Shown here piece after piece: positions 43,957 through 52,621 of a stretch of DNA of 64,000 nt; position 1 is the first letter of the stretch, and each line of letters begins with the position of its first letter. The stretch comes from JAVVHH01 sp963835135 (GTDB lineage: Bacteria; Pseudomonadota; Alphaproteobacteria; Acetobacterales; Acetobacteraceae): positions 868,001 through 932,000 of the forward strand of contig CAWIEF010000005.1 of NCBI GenBank assembly GCA_963835135.1. Direction: 5' to 3'. Below the pieces are notes generated by a model. The model saw only the letters and a list, made by a program, of their open reading frames with translations, did no database searches and was not told where the DNA came from. Both the position numbers and the translations under genes were made by a program.

Positions 43957-45062
43957 GCTTCGGCTGGACCGCGGCGGCGCGGGACGGCGCGGCCCGAGCG
44001 GGGACGCTGCAGACGGCGCATGGGCCGGTGGCGACGCCGGTGTTCATGCCGGTCGGGACCGCGGGGACCGTCAAGGCGATGACGGCCGATCAGGTGCGGG
44101 CGACGGGGGCCAGCATCGTACTGGGCAACACGTATCACCTGATGCTGCGACCGGGGGCGGACCGGGTCCAGCGGTTCGGCGGGCTGCACCGGTTCATGGA
44201 TTGGCCGGGGCCGATCCTGACCGATAGCGGCGGGTTTCAGGTGATGTCGCTGTCGGCGTTGCGGACGCTGGACGAGGACGGGGTGACGTTCCGGTCGCAT
44301 CTGGACGGCAGCGCGCATCGGCTGACGCCGGAGATAGCGACGCAGATCCAGCACAAGCTGGATGCGACGATCACGATGGCGTTCGACGAGTGCACCAAGT
44401 TCCCGGCGACGGCGGATGAGGTGCGCTCGAGCATGGAGCGGTCGATGCGGTGGGCGACCCGGTCGCGGGCGGCGTTCGTGGCGCGGCCGGGTTATGCGCA
44501 GTTCGGGATCGTGCAGGGGGGCGTCGACCCGGCGCTGAGGGCGCGGTCGGCGGCGGCGCTGGTCGAGATCGGGTTCGAGGGGTATGCGGTCGGCGGCCTG
44601 GCGGTGGGCGAAGGACAGGCGGCGATGTTCGCGACCCTTGAGGCGACCGTGCCGCATCTGCCGCAGGCGCAGCCGCGGTATCTGATGGGGGTGGGGACGC
44701 CGGACGACATCGTCGGCGCGGTGCAGCGCGGCATCGACATGTTTGATTGCGTGATGCCGACGCGGGCGGGGCGGACGGCGCGGGCGTATACGCGGCGGGG
44801 GACGCTCAATCTGCGCAATGCGCGGCACCAGGAGGATGAGGGCCCGCTCGACCCGGACTGCGGCTGCACGGCGTGCCGGCGGCATAGCCGGGCGTATCTG
44901 CACCATCTGTTCCGTGCCGACGAGATGTTGGGGCCGATGCTGCTGACGCAGCACAACATCACCTATTATCAGGACCTGATGCGCGGATTGCGCGCGGCCA
45001 TATGTGCTGGCGACTTGGATGGTTTCGCCGCAGCCACCCGTGCGGCATGGGATAGCGAATGA
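43953..45062 (+). CDS. tgt: Queuine tRNA-ribosyltransferase
   Basis: 369 residues. It exchanges guanine-34 for preQ1 in tRNAs with GUN anticodons. Catalytic Asp91 is in ILTDSGGFQVMSL. The second active-site Asp is in GIDMFDCVMPTRAGRTARAYT. The zinc site is CGCTACRRHSRAYLHHLF. It starts with GTG at 43953 in a GTGA overlap with queA; the stop overlaps queF in ATGA. Together with queA and queG it covers all tRNA-level steps of queuosine synthesis. Confidence 0.97.
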   Translation: MSFGWTAAARDGAARAGTLQTAHGPVATPVFMPVGTAGTVKAMTADQVRATGASIVLGNTYHLMLRPGADRVQRFGGLHRFMDWPGPILTDSGGFQVMSLSALRTLDEDGVTFRSHLDGSAHRLTPEIATQIQHKLDATITMAFDECTKFPATADEVRSSMERSMRWATRSRAAFVARPGYAQFGIVQGGVDPALRARSAAALVEIGFEGYAVGGLAVGEGQAAMFATLEATVPHLPQAQPRYLMGVGTPDDIVGAVQRGIDMFDCVMPTRAGRTARAYTRRGTLNLRNARHQEDEGPLDPDCGCTACRRHSRAYLHHLFRADEMLGPMLLTQHNITYYQDLMRGLRAAICAGDLDGFAAATRAAWDSE

Positions 45063-45517
45063 GCGAGCTTAGCCATCTGACGCAGCTTGGACAGCCGACC
45101 AGGGTCGCGGCATCGCCGGACGAGGCGGTGCTGGAGCGGGTGGCCAATCCCGACCCGGGGGGCGCCTATCTGGTGCGGTTCACGGCGCCCGAGTTCACCT
45201 CGCTCTGCCCGCTGACGGGGCAGCCGGACTTCGCGCATATCGTGCTCGATTACGTTCCGGGCGACTGGCTCGTCGAAAGCAAATCGCTCAAATTCTACCT
45301 AGCGAGCTTCCGCAATCACGGGGCGTTCCACGAGGCGTGCACGATGCAGATCGCCAAGCGGCTGGTGGCGTTCTTGGAGCCGGGTTGGCTGCGGATCGGC
45401 GCGTATTGGTACCCGCGGGGCGGGATCCCGATCGACGTGTTCTGGCAGACCGCGGCGCCGCCCTCCGGAGTGTGGGTGCCGGATCAGGGGGTGCCGACCT
45501 ATCGTGGCAGGGGTTGA
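45059..45517 (+). CDS. queF: NADPH-dependent 7-cyano-7-deazaguanine reductase
   Basis: 152 residues, the short unimodular type. It reduces preQ0 to preQ1. Catalytic Cys50 and Asp57 are in FTSLCPLTGQPDFAHIVLDY; the substrate-binding VESKSLKFYLASFRNHGAFHE follows. The ATG overlaps the tgt stop; its own 3' end overlaps queG by 14 bases. The earlier enzymes QueC, QueD and QueE are not in the window, so preQ0 is either made elsewhere or imported. Confidence 0.96.
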   Translation: MSELSHLTQLGQPTRVAASPDEAVLERVANPDPGGAYLVRFTAPEFTSLCPLTGQPDFAHIVLDYVPGDWLVESKSLKFYLASFRNHGAFHEACTMQIAKRLVAFLEPGWLRIGAYWYPRGGIPIDVFWQTAAPPSGVWVPDQGVPTYRGRG

Positions 45518-46553
45518 TCCCCGGACGGACGCCAAGGGGCTGATTCGAAGCCGGGCGCTCGAGCTCGGCTTTCATGCCGTTGGGTTCGGGCCGGCGACCC
45601 TGGGCGCGGACGCACGCGAGCGATTGCTGGCGTTTCTAGCAGCCGGGCAGCATGGCGAGATGGGCTGGATGGCAGCACGGGCCGAACAGCGGGCGTCCCC
45701 GATCGCGCTGTGGCCGGAGGTCCGGAGCGTGGTGGCGCTCGGCCTGTCGTATGCGCCGGAGGGCGATCCACTCGAGACACTGGGCCGGCGAGACCGCGGA
45801 AACATCTCGGTCTATGCACGCAATCGCGACTACCACGATGTCGTCAAGGGCATGTTGAAGCAGCTCGGCGGTTGGATCGTGGGAAGATTTGGGCCTGAGA
45901 TCAAGGTCTTCGTCGATACGGCGCCGGTGATGGAGAAGCCGGTGGCCCAGGCGGCCGGGCTCGGTTGGCAGGGCAAGCATACGAATTTGGTATCGCGCTC
46001 GTTCGGATCGTGGCTGTTCCTAGGCGAGATCATGACGACGCTCGATCTCGCGCCCGACCTGCCGGGGGCCGATCATTGCGGGTCCTGCATGCGATGCGTT
46101 GCAGCGTGCCCGACGAATGCGTTCCCGGCGCCGTATCGGCTCGATGCGACCCGGTGCATCTCGTATCTGACCATCGAGCATGCCGGTCCGATCCCGGAGG
46201 CGCTGCGGCCGGCGATGGGTAACCGGATCTATGGCTGCGACGATTGTCTGGCGGTTTGTCCCTGGAACAAGTTCGCCGCCGACGCGCACGAGAAACTGCG
46301 GGCGCGCGAAGACCTGACTGCGCCGGCGCTCGCCGACCTCGCACTGTTGGACGATGCCGGGTTCAGGGCGCGGTTCGCCGGCAGCCCGATCAAACGTATC
46401 GGGCGAGCGCGCCTCGTCCGCAATGTGCTGATCGCGATGGGGAACTCGGCCGATCCGGCGTTACGGCCCGTCGCCGAACGCCTCTGCACCGACCCCGATC
46501 CCGTCGTTGCCGACGCCGCGCGATGGGCGGCTGCGCGCCTATGCGCCTCGTAA
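45504..46553 (+). CDS. queG: Epoxyqueuosine reductase
   Basis: 349 residues. It is the final step of queuosine synthesis, reducing epoxyqueuosine in tRNA; the family uses cobalamin and two 4Fe-4S clusters. The cluster cysteines are 192, 195, 198, 202 (CGSCMRCVAACP) and 218, 245, 248, 252 (CDDCLAVCPWN). The active-site Asp138 is in VFVDTAPVMEKPVAQAAGLGWQGKHTN. It starts with GTG 45504 inside queF. A HEAT-like C-terminal part follows (LVRNVLIAMGNSADPALRPVAERL). It ends overlapping the RHH gene by 13 bases. Confidence 0.95.
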   Translation: MAGVDPRTDAKGLIRSRALELGFHAVGFGPATLGADARERLLAFLAAGQHGEMGWMAARAEQRASPIALWPEVRSVVALGLSYAPEGDPLETLGRRDRGNISVYARNRDYHDVVKGMLKQLGGWIVGRFGPEIKVFVDTAPVMEKPVAQAAGLGWQGKHTNLVSRSFGSWLFLGEIMTTLDLAPDLPGADHCGSCMRCVAACPTNAFPAPYRLDATRCISYLTIEHAGPIPEALRPAMGNRIYGCDDCLAVCPWNKFAADAHEKLRAREDLTAPALADLALLDDAGFRARFAGSPIKRIGRARLVRNVLIAMGNSADPALRPVAERLCTDPDPVVADAARWAAARLCAS

Positions 46554-46747
46554 AGCAGAGTTTCAGCTTGGCGGGCCACCGAACCAGCGTGGCCCTCGAG
46601 CAGGAATTTTGGGATGCGCTGACTGACATTGCCGAGGCGAGAGGAGTGTCTGTGTCGGCGCTGGTGGCCGAACTCGATGCCGAACGGGTGCCGGAACAGC
46701 CGCTCGCCTCGCGATTACGAATATTTGCATTGCATCATCGGCTTTAA
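46541..46747 (+). CDS. Small ribbon-helix-helix domain protein
   Basis: 68 residues: RLVKQSFSLAGHRTSVALEQEFWDALTDIAEARGVSVSALVAEL. The beta-strand SFSLAGHRTSVALE followed by two helices matches the RHH_4 type of ribbon-helix-helix protein, a possible DNA binder. It begins inside the 3' end of queG (13-base overlap), so it is probably the last gene of the queuosine operon. Its target is unknown; autoregulation of the operon is possible but not shown. Confidence 0.72.
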   Translation: MRLVKQSFSLAGHRTSVALEQEFWDALTDIAEARGVSVSALVAELDAERVPEQPLASRLRIFALHHRL

Positions 46748-46819
46748 CTTTTTCGCAAGAGTTGCCGGGTAATTCTTCGTTCGCGGACAACAACACACCG
46801 CAGGCAAGGAGAAACTCCG

Positions 46820-47020
46820 ATGACGCCAGACCTGTTCACGCTCGCCAACGCCCCGGCCCACCTCTCCAAGGCTCCCCGGTTCAGCCCGCTGATTCTGGCA
46901 GATCGGTTGATTTCGCTCGCGCAGGAGGCCGACCGCGCCGGGTTGCACGACAGCGCGTCCCGTTTGCTCGGCTTGGTTTATGCAGTGCTCGACGACGAGA
47001 AGGCGCCTGCCGCTGCGTGA
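46820..47020 (+). CDS. Hypothetical small protein
   Basis: 66 residues, MTPDLFTLANAPAHLSKAP then helical FSPLILADRLISLAQEADRAGLHDSASRLLGLVYAVLDDE. It has a good AAGGAG eight bases upstream of the ATG and a 72-base gap from the RHH gene. The paired helices resemble a small interaction domain. No signal peptide, membrane segment or recognised family. It is convergent with the DUF2147 gene, with one base between stops. Confidence 0.6.
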   Translation: MTPDLFTLANAPAHLSKAPRFSPLILADRLISLAQEADRAGLHDSASRLLGLVYAVLDDEKAPAAA

Positions 47021-47021
47021 A

Positions 47022-47483
47022 TCAGGGAGCCGCGCGCACCCAGGTCTGGCTGCGGCCAATCAGGCCGCCCATGATTGAGCCGCGCACGACGAGCTTTCGT
47101 CCCTGATCGTCGAGCTGAAGCGAGACTCGATACGTGTCCCCAGTTTCCGGGTCCAGGATTTCGCCCCCGCTCCAGTAGAGTGCGCCATCGGGGCGAACGC
47201 CACGGATGATGTCGAGCCCGAGGATCGGCTTATTGTGCCGGTCGCCGGTGCACTTGTCGCAGACTTGGCCGATCGCCTTGGGGTCGAGCACCTGCTCGAT
47301 CCGGCCGTAGATCGTGCCGCGATCTTCAAACAATCTGACGGCGCCGCGGACCTCACCGGTTTTGTCGTCGATCGTTCGCCACAAGCCAATTGGACTGCTC
47401 GTGGCAGCGTCGAGCGCTGCGTGCGATCTGGATGGAGAGGCCAGCATCGGCCCTGCGAGTAAGATAGCAAGCACTCGTCTCAT
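47022..47483 (-). CDS. DUF2147 domain-containing exported protein
   Basis: 153 residues. Signal peptide MRRVLAILLAGPMLASPSRSHA. The mature domain has PIGLWRTIDDKTGEVRGAVRLFEDRGTIYGRIEQVLDP, CDKCTGDRHNKPILGLDIIRGVRPDG and GGEILDPETGDTYRVSLQL, the DUF2147 pattern. It is a periplasmic beta-rich protein of unknown function. It starts one base after the AsmA stop, so it is coupled to that gene, and both may act at the envelope. Confidence 0.85.
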   Translation of the reverse strand: MRRVLAILLAGPMLASPSRSHAALDAATSSPIGLWRTIDDKTGEVRGAVRLFEDRGTIYGRIEQVLDPKAIGQVCDKCTGDRHNKPILGLDIIRGVRPDGALYWSGGEILDPETGDTYRVSLQLDDQGRKLVVRGSIMGGLIGRSQTWVRAAP

Positions 47484-47484
47484 G

Positions 47485-50427
47485 TCAGGGCCGCTCCGCC
47501 AACCACCGTGCCGCCGCTGCCAACTCCGGTGTCCGCACCAGGGTCGACAGAGGCCCACTCAACCGAACCGGCAGGTCAGGCAAATCCGGCCCCGCACGCA
47601 GCGTCAGCCGTCCTTCGAGCATGCCGCTCAGCAGGTCGATCGTGCCGTTCAACATCGCCGAGCCCGGCGGCGACGCGCCCGCGGCGCGCAGCGTCACGAC
47701 CCCGCGCCGCGCTTCGAAGGGAGCATCGAGGCTCGGGAAAGCGGTAGTTCCCGCCAGCATGGCCGCCCGTAGCGCCGGCAGCAGCCTCGCGGGGTCTGGT
47801 TGGGCCAATGCAGCTTCAGCGGCGGCAAGCTCGAAGCCAGTGATGCTGGCGGTGTGCACGGTCAGCACGCCGGCGCCGCCGAGCGTCGCTAGGAGCGCGG
47901 CTGGGCTGAAGCCTTCTGCGGCGAGCGTCGCGGTGGCATCCAGCGTTCCGGATGCGAGGTCGAGCGCGCTGCCGCCCAACGCTGGTCCGGGCAACACGAT
48001 CGTGTCGGCGCGGCCCTGCAGCGAGACCCGCGGCAGGTCGCCGGGCTCTAGCTTCGCCGACAGCGCGATGGTGCCGCCATCGACCTTGGCCGACAGCCCG
48101 TTCACACCCAATCCGCCGTTGCGCACATCGATGTCGGTCACCAGGTCGGTGACGGCGGGGGCCAGCCCGATCAGGACGTGGGCCGCCTCCACGTGGAGCG
48201 ACGCGGCTGCCGCCCCGAGCGCCGCCATCGGCAGCGGATCGGGTGAGCGCGGGTCGATGCCCGGGAGCGTCAACGTCTCCGCGCGCAGCCGCCCCTGCAC
48301 GACCCGGTCGGCCACCGAGAGTTGCCCACCGAGGCGCATCGCTCCGGCGACGAGATCGACGTTGGCGACATCAAGCCGGCCCGGCAGCTTGGAGACTTGC
48401 GCGATGATCGAGAACGATCCGTCGCCCAGCCAGGGCGCCGTGCCGCCGAAACCGAGTTGGGCCAGCAGACGCGTCGCGCCCGGATGGTGCAGCGCGATGG
48501 CCCCGGCCCACCGGTGCGACGGCATGTTCAACACCGGCTGCATCTCCGCCCGGAGGTCGTCCAGTTCGAGCGTCGCGCGGAGAGCGAGCGCGTCAGGCGG
48601 GCCGGCAATCAGCGCGAGCAGATTGGCCGGGCCCTGCACGAGTGGGGCGATCCGGTCCAACTCCCGCGGCAGCAAGGGGCGGATGGGCGACGCGTCCTGC
48701 GCCGTCATCTCGACCCGGCCCTCGCTGATGCGGCCGCCATCGCCCAGCGTGCCGGAGATCGCGGCGTGCAGCCCGGCCATCGTCAATTCGAGCCGGCGCA
48801 GGGTCAGATGGCCCGCCTCGCTCTGAGCGTCGAGCGAGAGCGGACCGAACCGCGCGCCCCGCCAGTTCGCTTCACGCACCTGCAGCTTCAGATCCGTGTC
48901 GAAGCCGGACGACGCGACCGCCTTGACGATCCCGGCATAGGCGTCGGACGGCCGATCGAGAAGAGCCGGGTCGGGAAGCCACGGATCGAGCAGCAGCCGA
49001 TCCAACGTGAGTCCGCCGCTGACGCCGAGCCTTGCGCCCAGCCGCACCGCCAGCCCGCCCTGGGCCGCGGCGCCATCGAGCGTGCCCTTCAGGTCGGTCA
49101 GCGAGAGTTGGCCGGGATCGGCGGCGAGCTTGGCCGTCAGGTTGGCCGTGCGCAACGCGGCTTGCGGCAGGGCGTGAAGGAGGGCGGGCGCAACCGGCTC
49201 GATCCAGCCGAGGGTGCCCCGCAGGTCGGGGGCGATCAGCTCGCCGTTGCCCTCGAACGACGTGACCCGGCCACGGTTGGGGAAGCGGCCGCGCACGAAC
49301 AGCTTGGCCTCGCCGGGCAGGATGGCGGTCGCCTCGCGGATGGTGACGCCGTCCGTGTCGATGTCGAACGCCGCGCGCACCTGGCGAAGCGCGCCGCCGG
49401 CCAGGACCGCTGACTCGGCCGACAGATCGATGCCCGTCACGATGCTGGCGGGCCGTCCGGGCTGGGCATTGCGCAGCAGCACCGACGTCCAGGCGTCCAG
49501 GTCGAGCCGGCCGGCGGTCAACGCCACGTCCAAGCGCACGTCCGGCTGGACCCGCAGCGCGACGGCCCCGCGCGCGGGCGAACCGCCGATATCGAGGGCG
49601 AGTTCGTCGGCCACGACGATGCCGCCGGATGCGGAGATGCGGCCGTCTCCGCGCCAGGGCGTTACCGGGGCGGGCAGGAGCTGCGATAGATCGGACCCGC
49701 GGGCCGTGACCCGGCCGCTGAGCGAGCCGTCGGCCTCGATCGCGCCGGACACGGTGCCGCCGGTGTCGCGCAGCTTATCCTGGCCATCGAGGCTGATGTC
49801 GATCGGGGCGGCACCGTCGCGTCCGGGCCTGCCGAACCGGGTGGTGAAGCGGAACGGGAGGTTGGACAGCGTCGCCGATCCCGCGGCCGACAGCGTGCCG
49901 GTATCGGGATCGGCGCCCAGCGCGGCGTCGATATTATCAAGGACGAAGTCACCCACCTGCAGCCGGCTCTCCTCGACGCGCGCCTGCAGCCCGGTGATCC
50001 AGGCCGGCGGTCGGCGGCTCAGCGCACCGGCCGGGGGTGGCCAGGGCAGGCGCATGTCGGCGCCCTGCAGCGTGAGCTCGCGCGCATCGACCCGGCCGGC
50101 GATCAGCGGCCCGAGAGCCACGCGGAGCCGGACCGCCTTGGCCTGGAGGACCACGCCATCGCCAGCATCGTCGACCTTGAGGTCGGTGGCGGTCAGGAAG
50201 GGTTGCGGCAGCAGATGGAGCGTGATGTCGCCATCGATCTGGACCGGGCGGCCGATGCCGGCGGCAACCAGGCTGGCGATGCTGCCGCGGTAGCGGGTCC
50301 AGTCGAGCATGCCCGGCAGGATCCAGACGACCGCGACCAGGACGGCGACGAACGCGGCCATGCTCAACAGGACGACGCGCCCCGCGCGCAGGCCGCGAGG
50401 GCGGATCGGGGCGGACGAGAGGGACAC
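47485..50427 (-). CDS. AsmA family protein
   Basis: 980 residues. An N-terminal transmembrane helix near residues 15-38 (RVVLLSMAAFVAVLVAVVWILPGML) is followed by the AsmA N-region (DWTRYRGSIASLVAAGIGRPVQIDGDITLHLLPQPFLTATDLKVDD). The C-terminal part resembles the AsmA_2 region (LDLASGTLDATATLAAEGFSPAALLATLGGAGVLTVHTASITGFELA). AsmA-like proteins are proposed to bridge the periplasm and move phospholipids. The start is taken as GTG 50427. The frame runs further upstream to 51144 across the divergent TerB/DnaJ gene and is not real there. Confidence 0.88.
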   Translation of the reverse strand: MSLSSAPIRPRGLRAGRVVLLSMAAFVAVLVAVVWILPGMLDWTRYRGSIASLVAAGIGRPVQIDGDITLHLLPQPFLTATDLKVDDAGDGVVLQAKAVRLRVALGPLIAGRVDARELTLQGADMRLPWPPPAGALSRRPPAWITGLQARVEESRLQVGDFVLDNIDAALGADPDTGTLSAAGSATLSNLPFRFTTRFGRPGRDGAAPIDISLDGQDKLRDTGGTVSGAIEADGSLSGRVTARGSDLSQLLPAPVTPWRGDGRISASGGIVVADELALDIGGSPARGAVALRVQPDVRLDVALTAGRLDLDAWTSVLLRNAQPGRPASIVTGIDLSAESAVLAGGALRQVRAAFDIDTDGVTIREATAILPGEAKLFVRGRFPNRGRVTSFEGNGELIAPDLRGTLGWIEPVAPALLHALPQAALRTANLTAKLAADPGQLSLTDLKGTLDGAAAQGGLAVRLGARLGVSGGLTLDRLLLDPWLPDPALLDRPSDAYAGIVKAVASSGFDTDLKLQVREANWRGARFGPLSLDAQSEAGHLTLRRLELTMAGLHAAISGTLGDGGRISEGRVEMTAQDASPIRPLLPRELDRIAPLVQGPANLLALIAGPPDALALRATLELDDLRAEMQPVLNMPSHRWAGAIALHHPGATRLLAQLGFGGTAPWLGDGSFSIIAQVSKLPGRLDVANVDLVAGAMRLGGQLSVADRVVQGRLRAETLTLPGIDPRSPDPLPMAALGAAAASLHVEAAHVLIGLAPAVTDLVTDIDVRNGGLGVNGLSAKVDGGTIALSAKLEPGDLPRVSLQGRADTIVLPGPALGGSALDLASGTLDATATLAAEGFSPAALLATLGGAGVLTVHTASITGFELAAAEAALAQPDPARLLPALRAAMLAGTTAFPSLDAPFEARRGVVTLRAAGASPPGSAMLNGTIDLLSGMLEGRLTLRAGPDLPDLPVRLSGPLSTLVRTPELAAAARWLAERP

Positions 50428-50490
50428 GAGTGGTGGGGGCTCCGATGCACGCGTTTCCCGCCGGGGGGAAACGGCGCTAACCTGTCCTCT

Positions 50491-51258
50491 ATGAGCTATT
50501 GGGGCAAGTTGCTCGGCGGGATCGCCGGGTTCGCGACGGGCGGGCCGGTGGGCGCGATGATCGGCGCGGCGCTGGGGCATGCGGCCGATAGCGGCGCGAT
50601 CCCGAAGATCAGCATGGGAGACTCGCCGCTCAACCCGGCGCGGCTGGCGGCACTGCTGGGCGGCAAGCAACAGCTCTTCGCCGTCGGAGTGGTCGTGCTG
50701 TCGGCCAAGGTGGCCAAGTCGGACGGGCCGGTGGTGCGGGCCGAGATCGACGCGTTCAAGCGCCAATTCCGCATCCCGCCCGAATCCGTGCGCGACATCG
50801 GGCGGCTGTTCGACCAGGCGCGGGACAGCTCGGAGGGATGGGAGCCCTACGCCAAGCAACTCGGTGAGAGCTTCGCCGACAACCGCGGCTTGCTCGAGGA
50901 CGTGCTGGCGGCGCTGTTCGCGATCGCGCGGGCGGACAAGCCGATCAACCTGGCCGAGCAGACCATGTTGCGTCGCATCCACACGCTTTTCGGGCTGGAC
51001 ACGATGGCATGGGACGGAGCGAGCGGCGGCACGTCGCGGGCGGCGGCGGGCGGCGACGATCCCTATGCGGTGCTGGGCGTGTCGCGCACGACCACGGACG
51101 AGGAGCTGCGCAAGGCGTGGCTGCGGCTGATCCGGGAGAACCACCCGGATTCGCTGGCGTCCAAAGGCGTGACACCCGATTTCATCGCGCGCGCCGGCGA
51201 CAAGGTCGCTCGGGTCAATGCGGCCTGGGACCGGATCAAGCGCGAGCGCGGGCTCTGA
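50491..51258 (+). CDS. DjlA-like protein with TerB and DnaJ domains
   Basis: 255 residues. The N-terminus MSYWGKLLGGIAGFATGGPVGAMIGAALGHAAD is a glycine-rich hydrophobic segment suited to membrane insertion. A TerB-like helical domain follows at about 50-160 (GVVVLSAKVAKSDGPVVRAEIDAFKRQF, LFAIARADKPINLAEQTMLRRIHTLFGL). A J domain lies near 190-250 with the essential HPD in LIRENHPDSLAS. It probably recruits DnaK/Hsp70 at the membrane. It is divergent from AsmA, and its stop overlaps the ampD start. Confidence 0.88.
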   Translation: MSYWGKLLGGIAGFATGGPVGAMIGAALGHAADSGAIPKISMGDSPLNPARLAALLGGKQQLFAVGVVVLSAKVAKSDGPVVRAEIDAFKRQFRIPPESVRDIGRLFDQARDSSEGWEPYAKQLGESFADNRGLLEDVLAALFAIARADKPINLAEQTMLRRIHTLFGLDTMAWDGASGGTSRAAAGGDDPYAVLGVSRTTTDEELRKAWLRLIRENHPDSLASKGVTPDFIARAGDKVARVNAAWDRIKRERGL

Positions 51259-51926
51259 GGACGGCGCTCAGCCCGAACTGGGATCAGCGTCCGGCTGGAA
51301 CCCCGATCGACACGCTGATCCTGCACTATACCGGGATGCAATCCTGCGCGGCGGCCGTCGAGCGGTTGCGGGACCCCGTGGCGCACGTGTCATCCCACTA
51401 CGTCGTCGACGAGGATGGGACGGTGTGGCGGCTGGTCGAGGAGGCGCACCGGGCGTTCCACGCGGGAGTGTCGTATTGGCGGGGCCACGAGGCCCTGAAT
51501 GGGCGTTCGATTGGGATCGAGATCGTCAACCCGGGGCATGAGTGGGGCTACCGGCCATTTCCGGCGGCGCAGATGCAGGCCGTGGCGGCGTTGTGTCAGG
51601 GGGTGCTGGAACGCCATCCCATCCCGCCGCGCAACGTGGTGGGGCACAGCGATGTCGCCCCGGACCGCAAGCAGGATCCGGGCGAGCTGTTCGACTGGGC
51701 CGGACTTGCGGCGCAGGGGATCGGGGTCTGGCCGGCGGCAGGATGCATGCCGGTGCCGGACGCGAGGGCGGCCCTGCGGATGATCGGCTACGCGGTCCCG
51801 GACGTAGCGACGACGGTGACGGCGTTCCAACGGCGTTGGCGGCCCGGGCAAGTGGATGGCGTGGCGGATCGGGAGACGTGCTGCCGCCTGCACGATGTGC
51901 TGCTTGCGGTTGACGCGGCGGGGTAA
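51255..51926 (+). CDS. ampD: N-acetylmuramoyl-L-alanine amidase, AmpD-like
   Basis: 223 residues if started at CTG 51255. No ATG, GTG or TTG lies in frame near the conserved N-terminus (ALSPNWDQRPAGTPIDTLILHYTGM), and CTG overlaps the DnaJ stop in CTGA. The amidase_2 zinc site is His24, His131 and Asp141 (LHYTG, VGHSDVAPDRKQDPG), with Glu89 in GIEIVNPG. A C-terminal helical repeat resembles a peptidoglycan-binding domain (AFQRRWRPGQVDGVADRETCCRLHDV). Without a signal peptide it should act in the cytoplasm, recycling 1,6-anhydro-muropeptides. The start is provisional. Confidence 0.85.
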   Translation: MRTALSPNWDQRPAGTPIDTLILHYTGMQSCAAAVERLRDPVAHVSSHYVVDEDGTVWRLVEEAHRAFHAGVSYWRGHEALNGRSIGIEIVNPGHEWGYRPFPAAQMQAVAALCQGVLERHPIPPRNVVGHSDVAPDRKQDPGELFDWAGLAAQGIGVWPAAGCMPVPDARAALRMIGYAVPDVATTVTAFQRRWRPGQVDGVADRETCCRLHDVLLAVDAAG

Positions 51927-51944
51927 GACGGCCATCACCGGGGC

Positions 51945-52350
<406 letters not shown>

Positions 52351-52512
52351 TCCCCCGCCGCTGCACTGCATCCCCAACTCTATCCACAGCAAGAACAAAC
52401 CGCGAAAGCTCGCGCTTTGCGTGCTTCGTCTCGCACAGGCGTGCTAGCGCACTGTTTTGAAACGCGGATTTTGCTCACGGAAACGCGAGGCTAGTCGGCT
52501 TTCTGATGGACG

Positions 52513-52547
52513 GCCCATGCTGTCCCATGGTATCCCAAGTTATCCCA
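52513..52547 (-). promoter_or_regulatory. MraZ operator: four TGGGN repeats at 10-bp spacing
   Basis: On the minus strand TGGGA occurs at 52547-52543, 52537-52533 and 52527-52523, and TGGGC at 52517-52513, all separated by exactly five bases. This is the direct-repeat pattern (TGGGN with 5-nt spacers) reported for MraZ binding upstream of the dcw cluster. It lies about 75 bases before the mraZ start, in a 271-base leader that otherwise shows no clear -35/-10 pair. Confidence 0.75.
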
Positions 52548-52621
52548 CGGGCTTGCCGCGGGGTGCGGGGTCGCTGCCCACGACCGGGCGGCACAGCGGG
52601 TCGGACGAAACCATTCAGTTC

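Noticed and set aside
47621..48826. 401-codon plus-strand frame inside the AsmA gene
   Set aside because: Ser/Pro/Ala-rich shadow; no ribosome-binding site or conserved segment.
52457..52480. TTGAAA-like -35 element before mraZ
   Set aside because: No acceptable -10 hexamer lies at the right distance, so I did not call a promoter.
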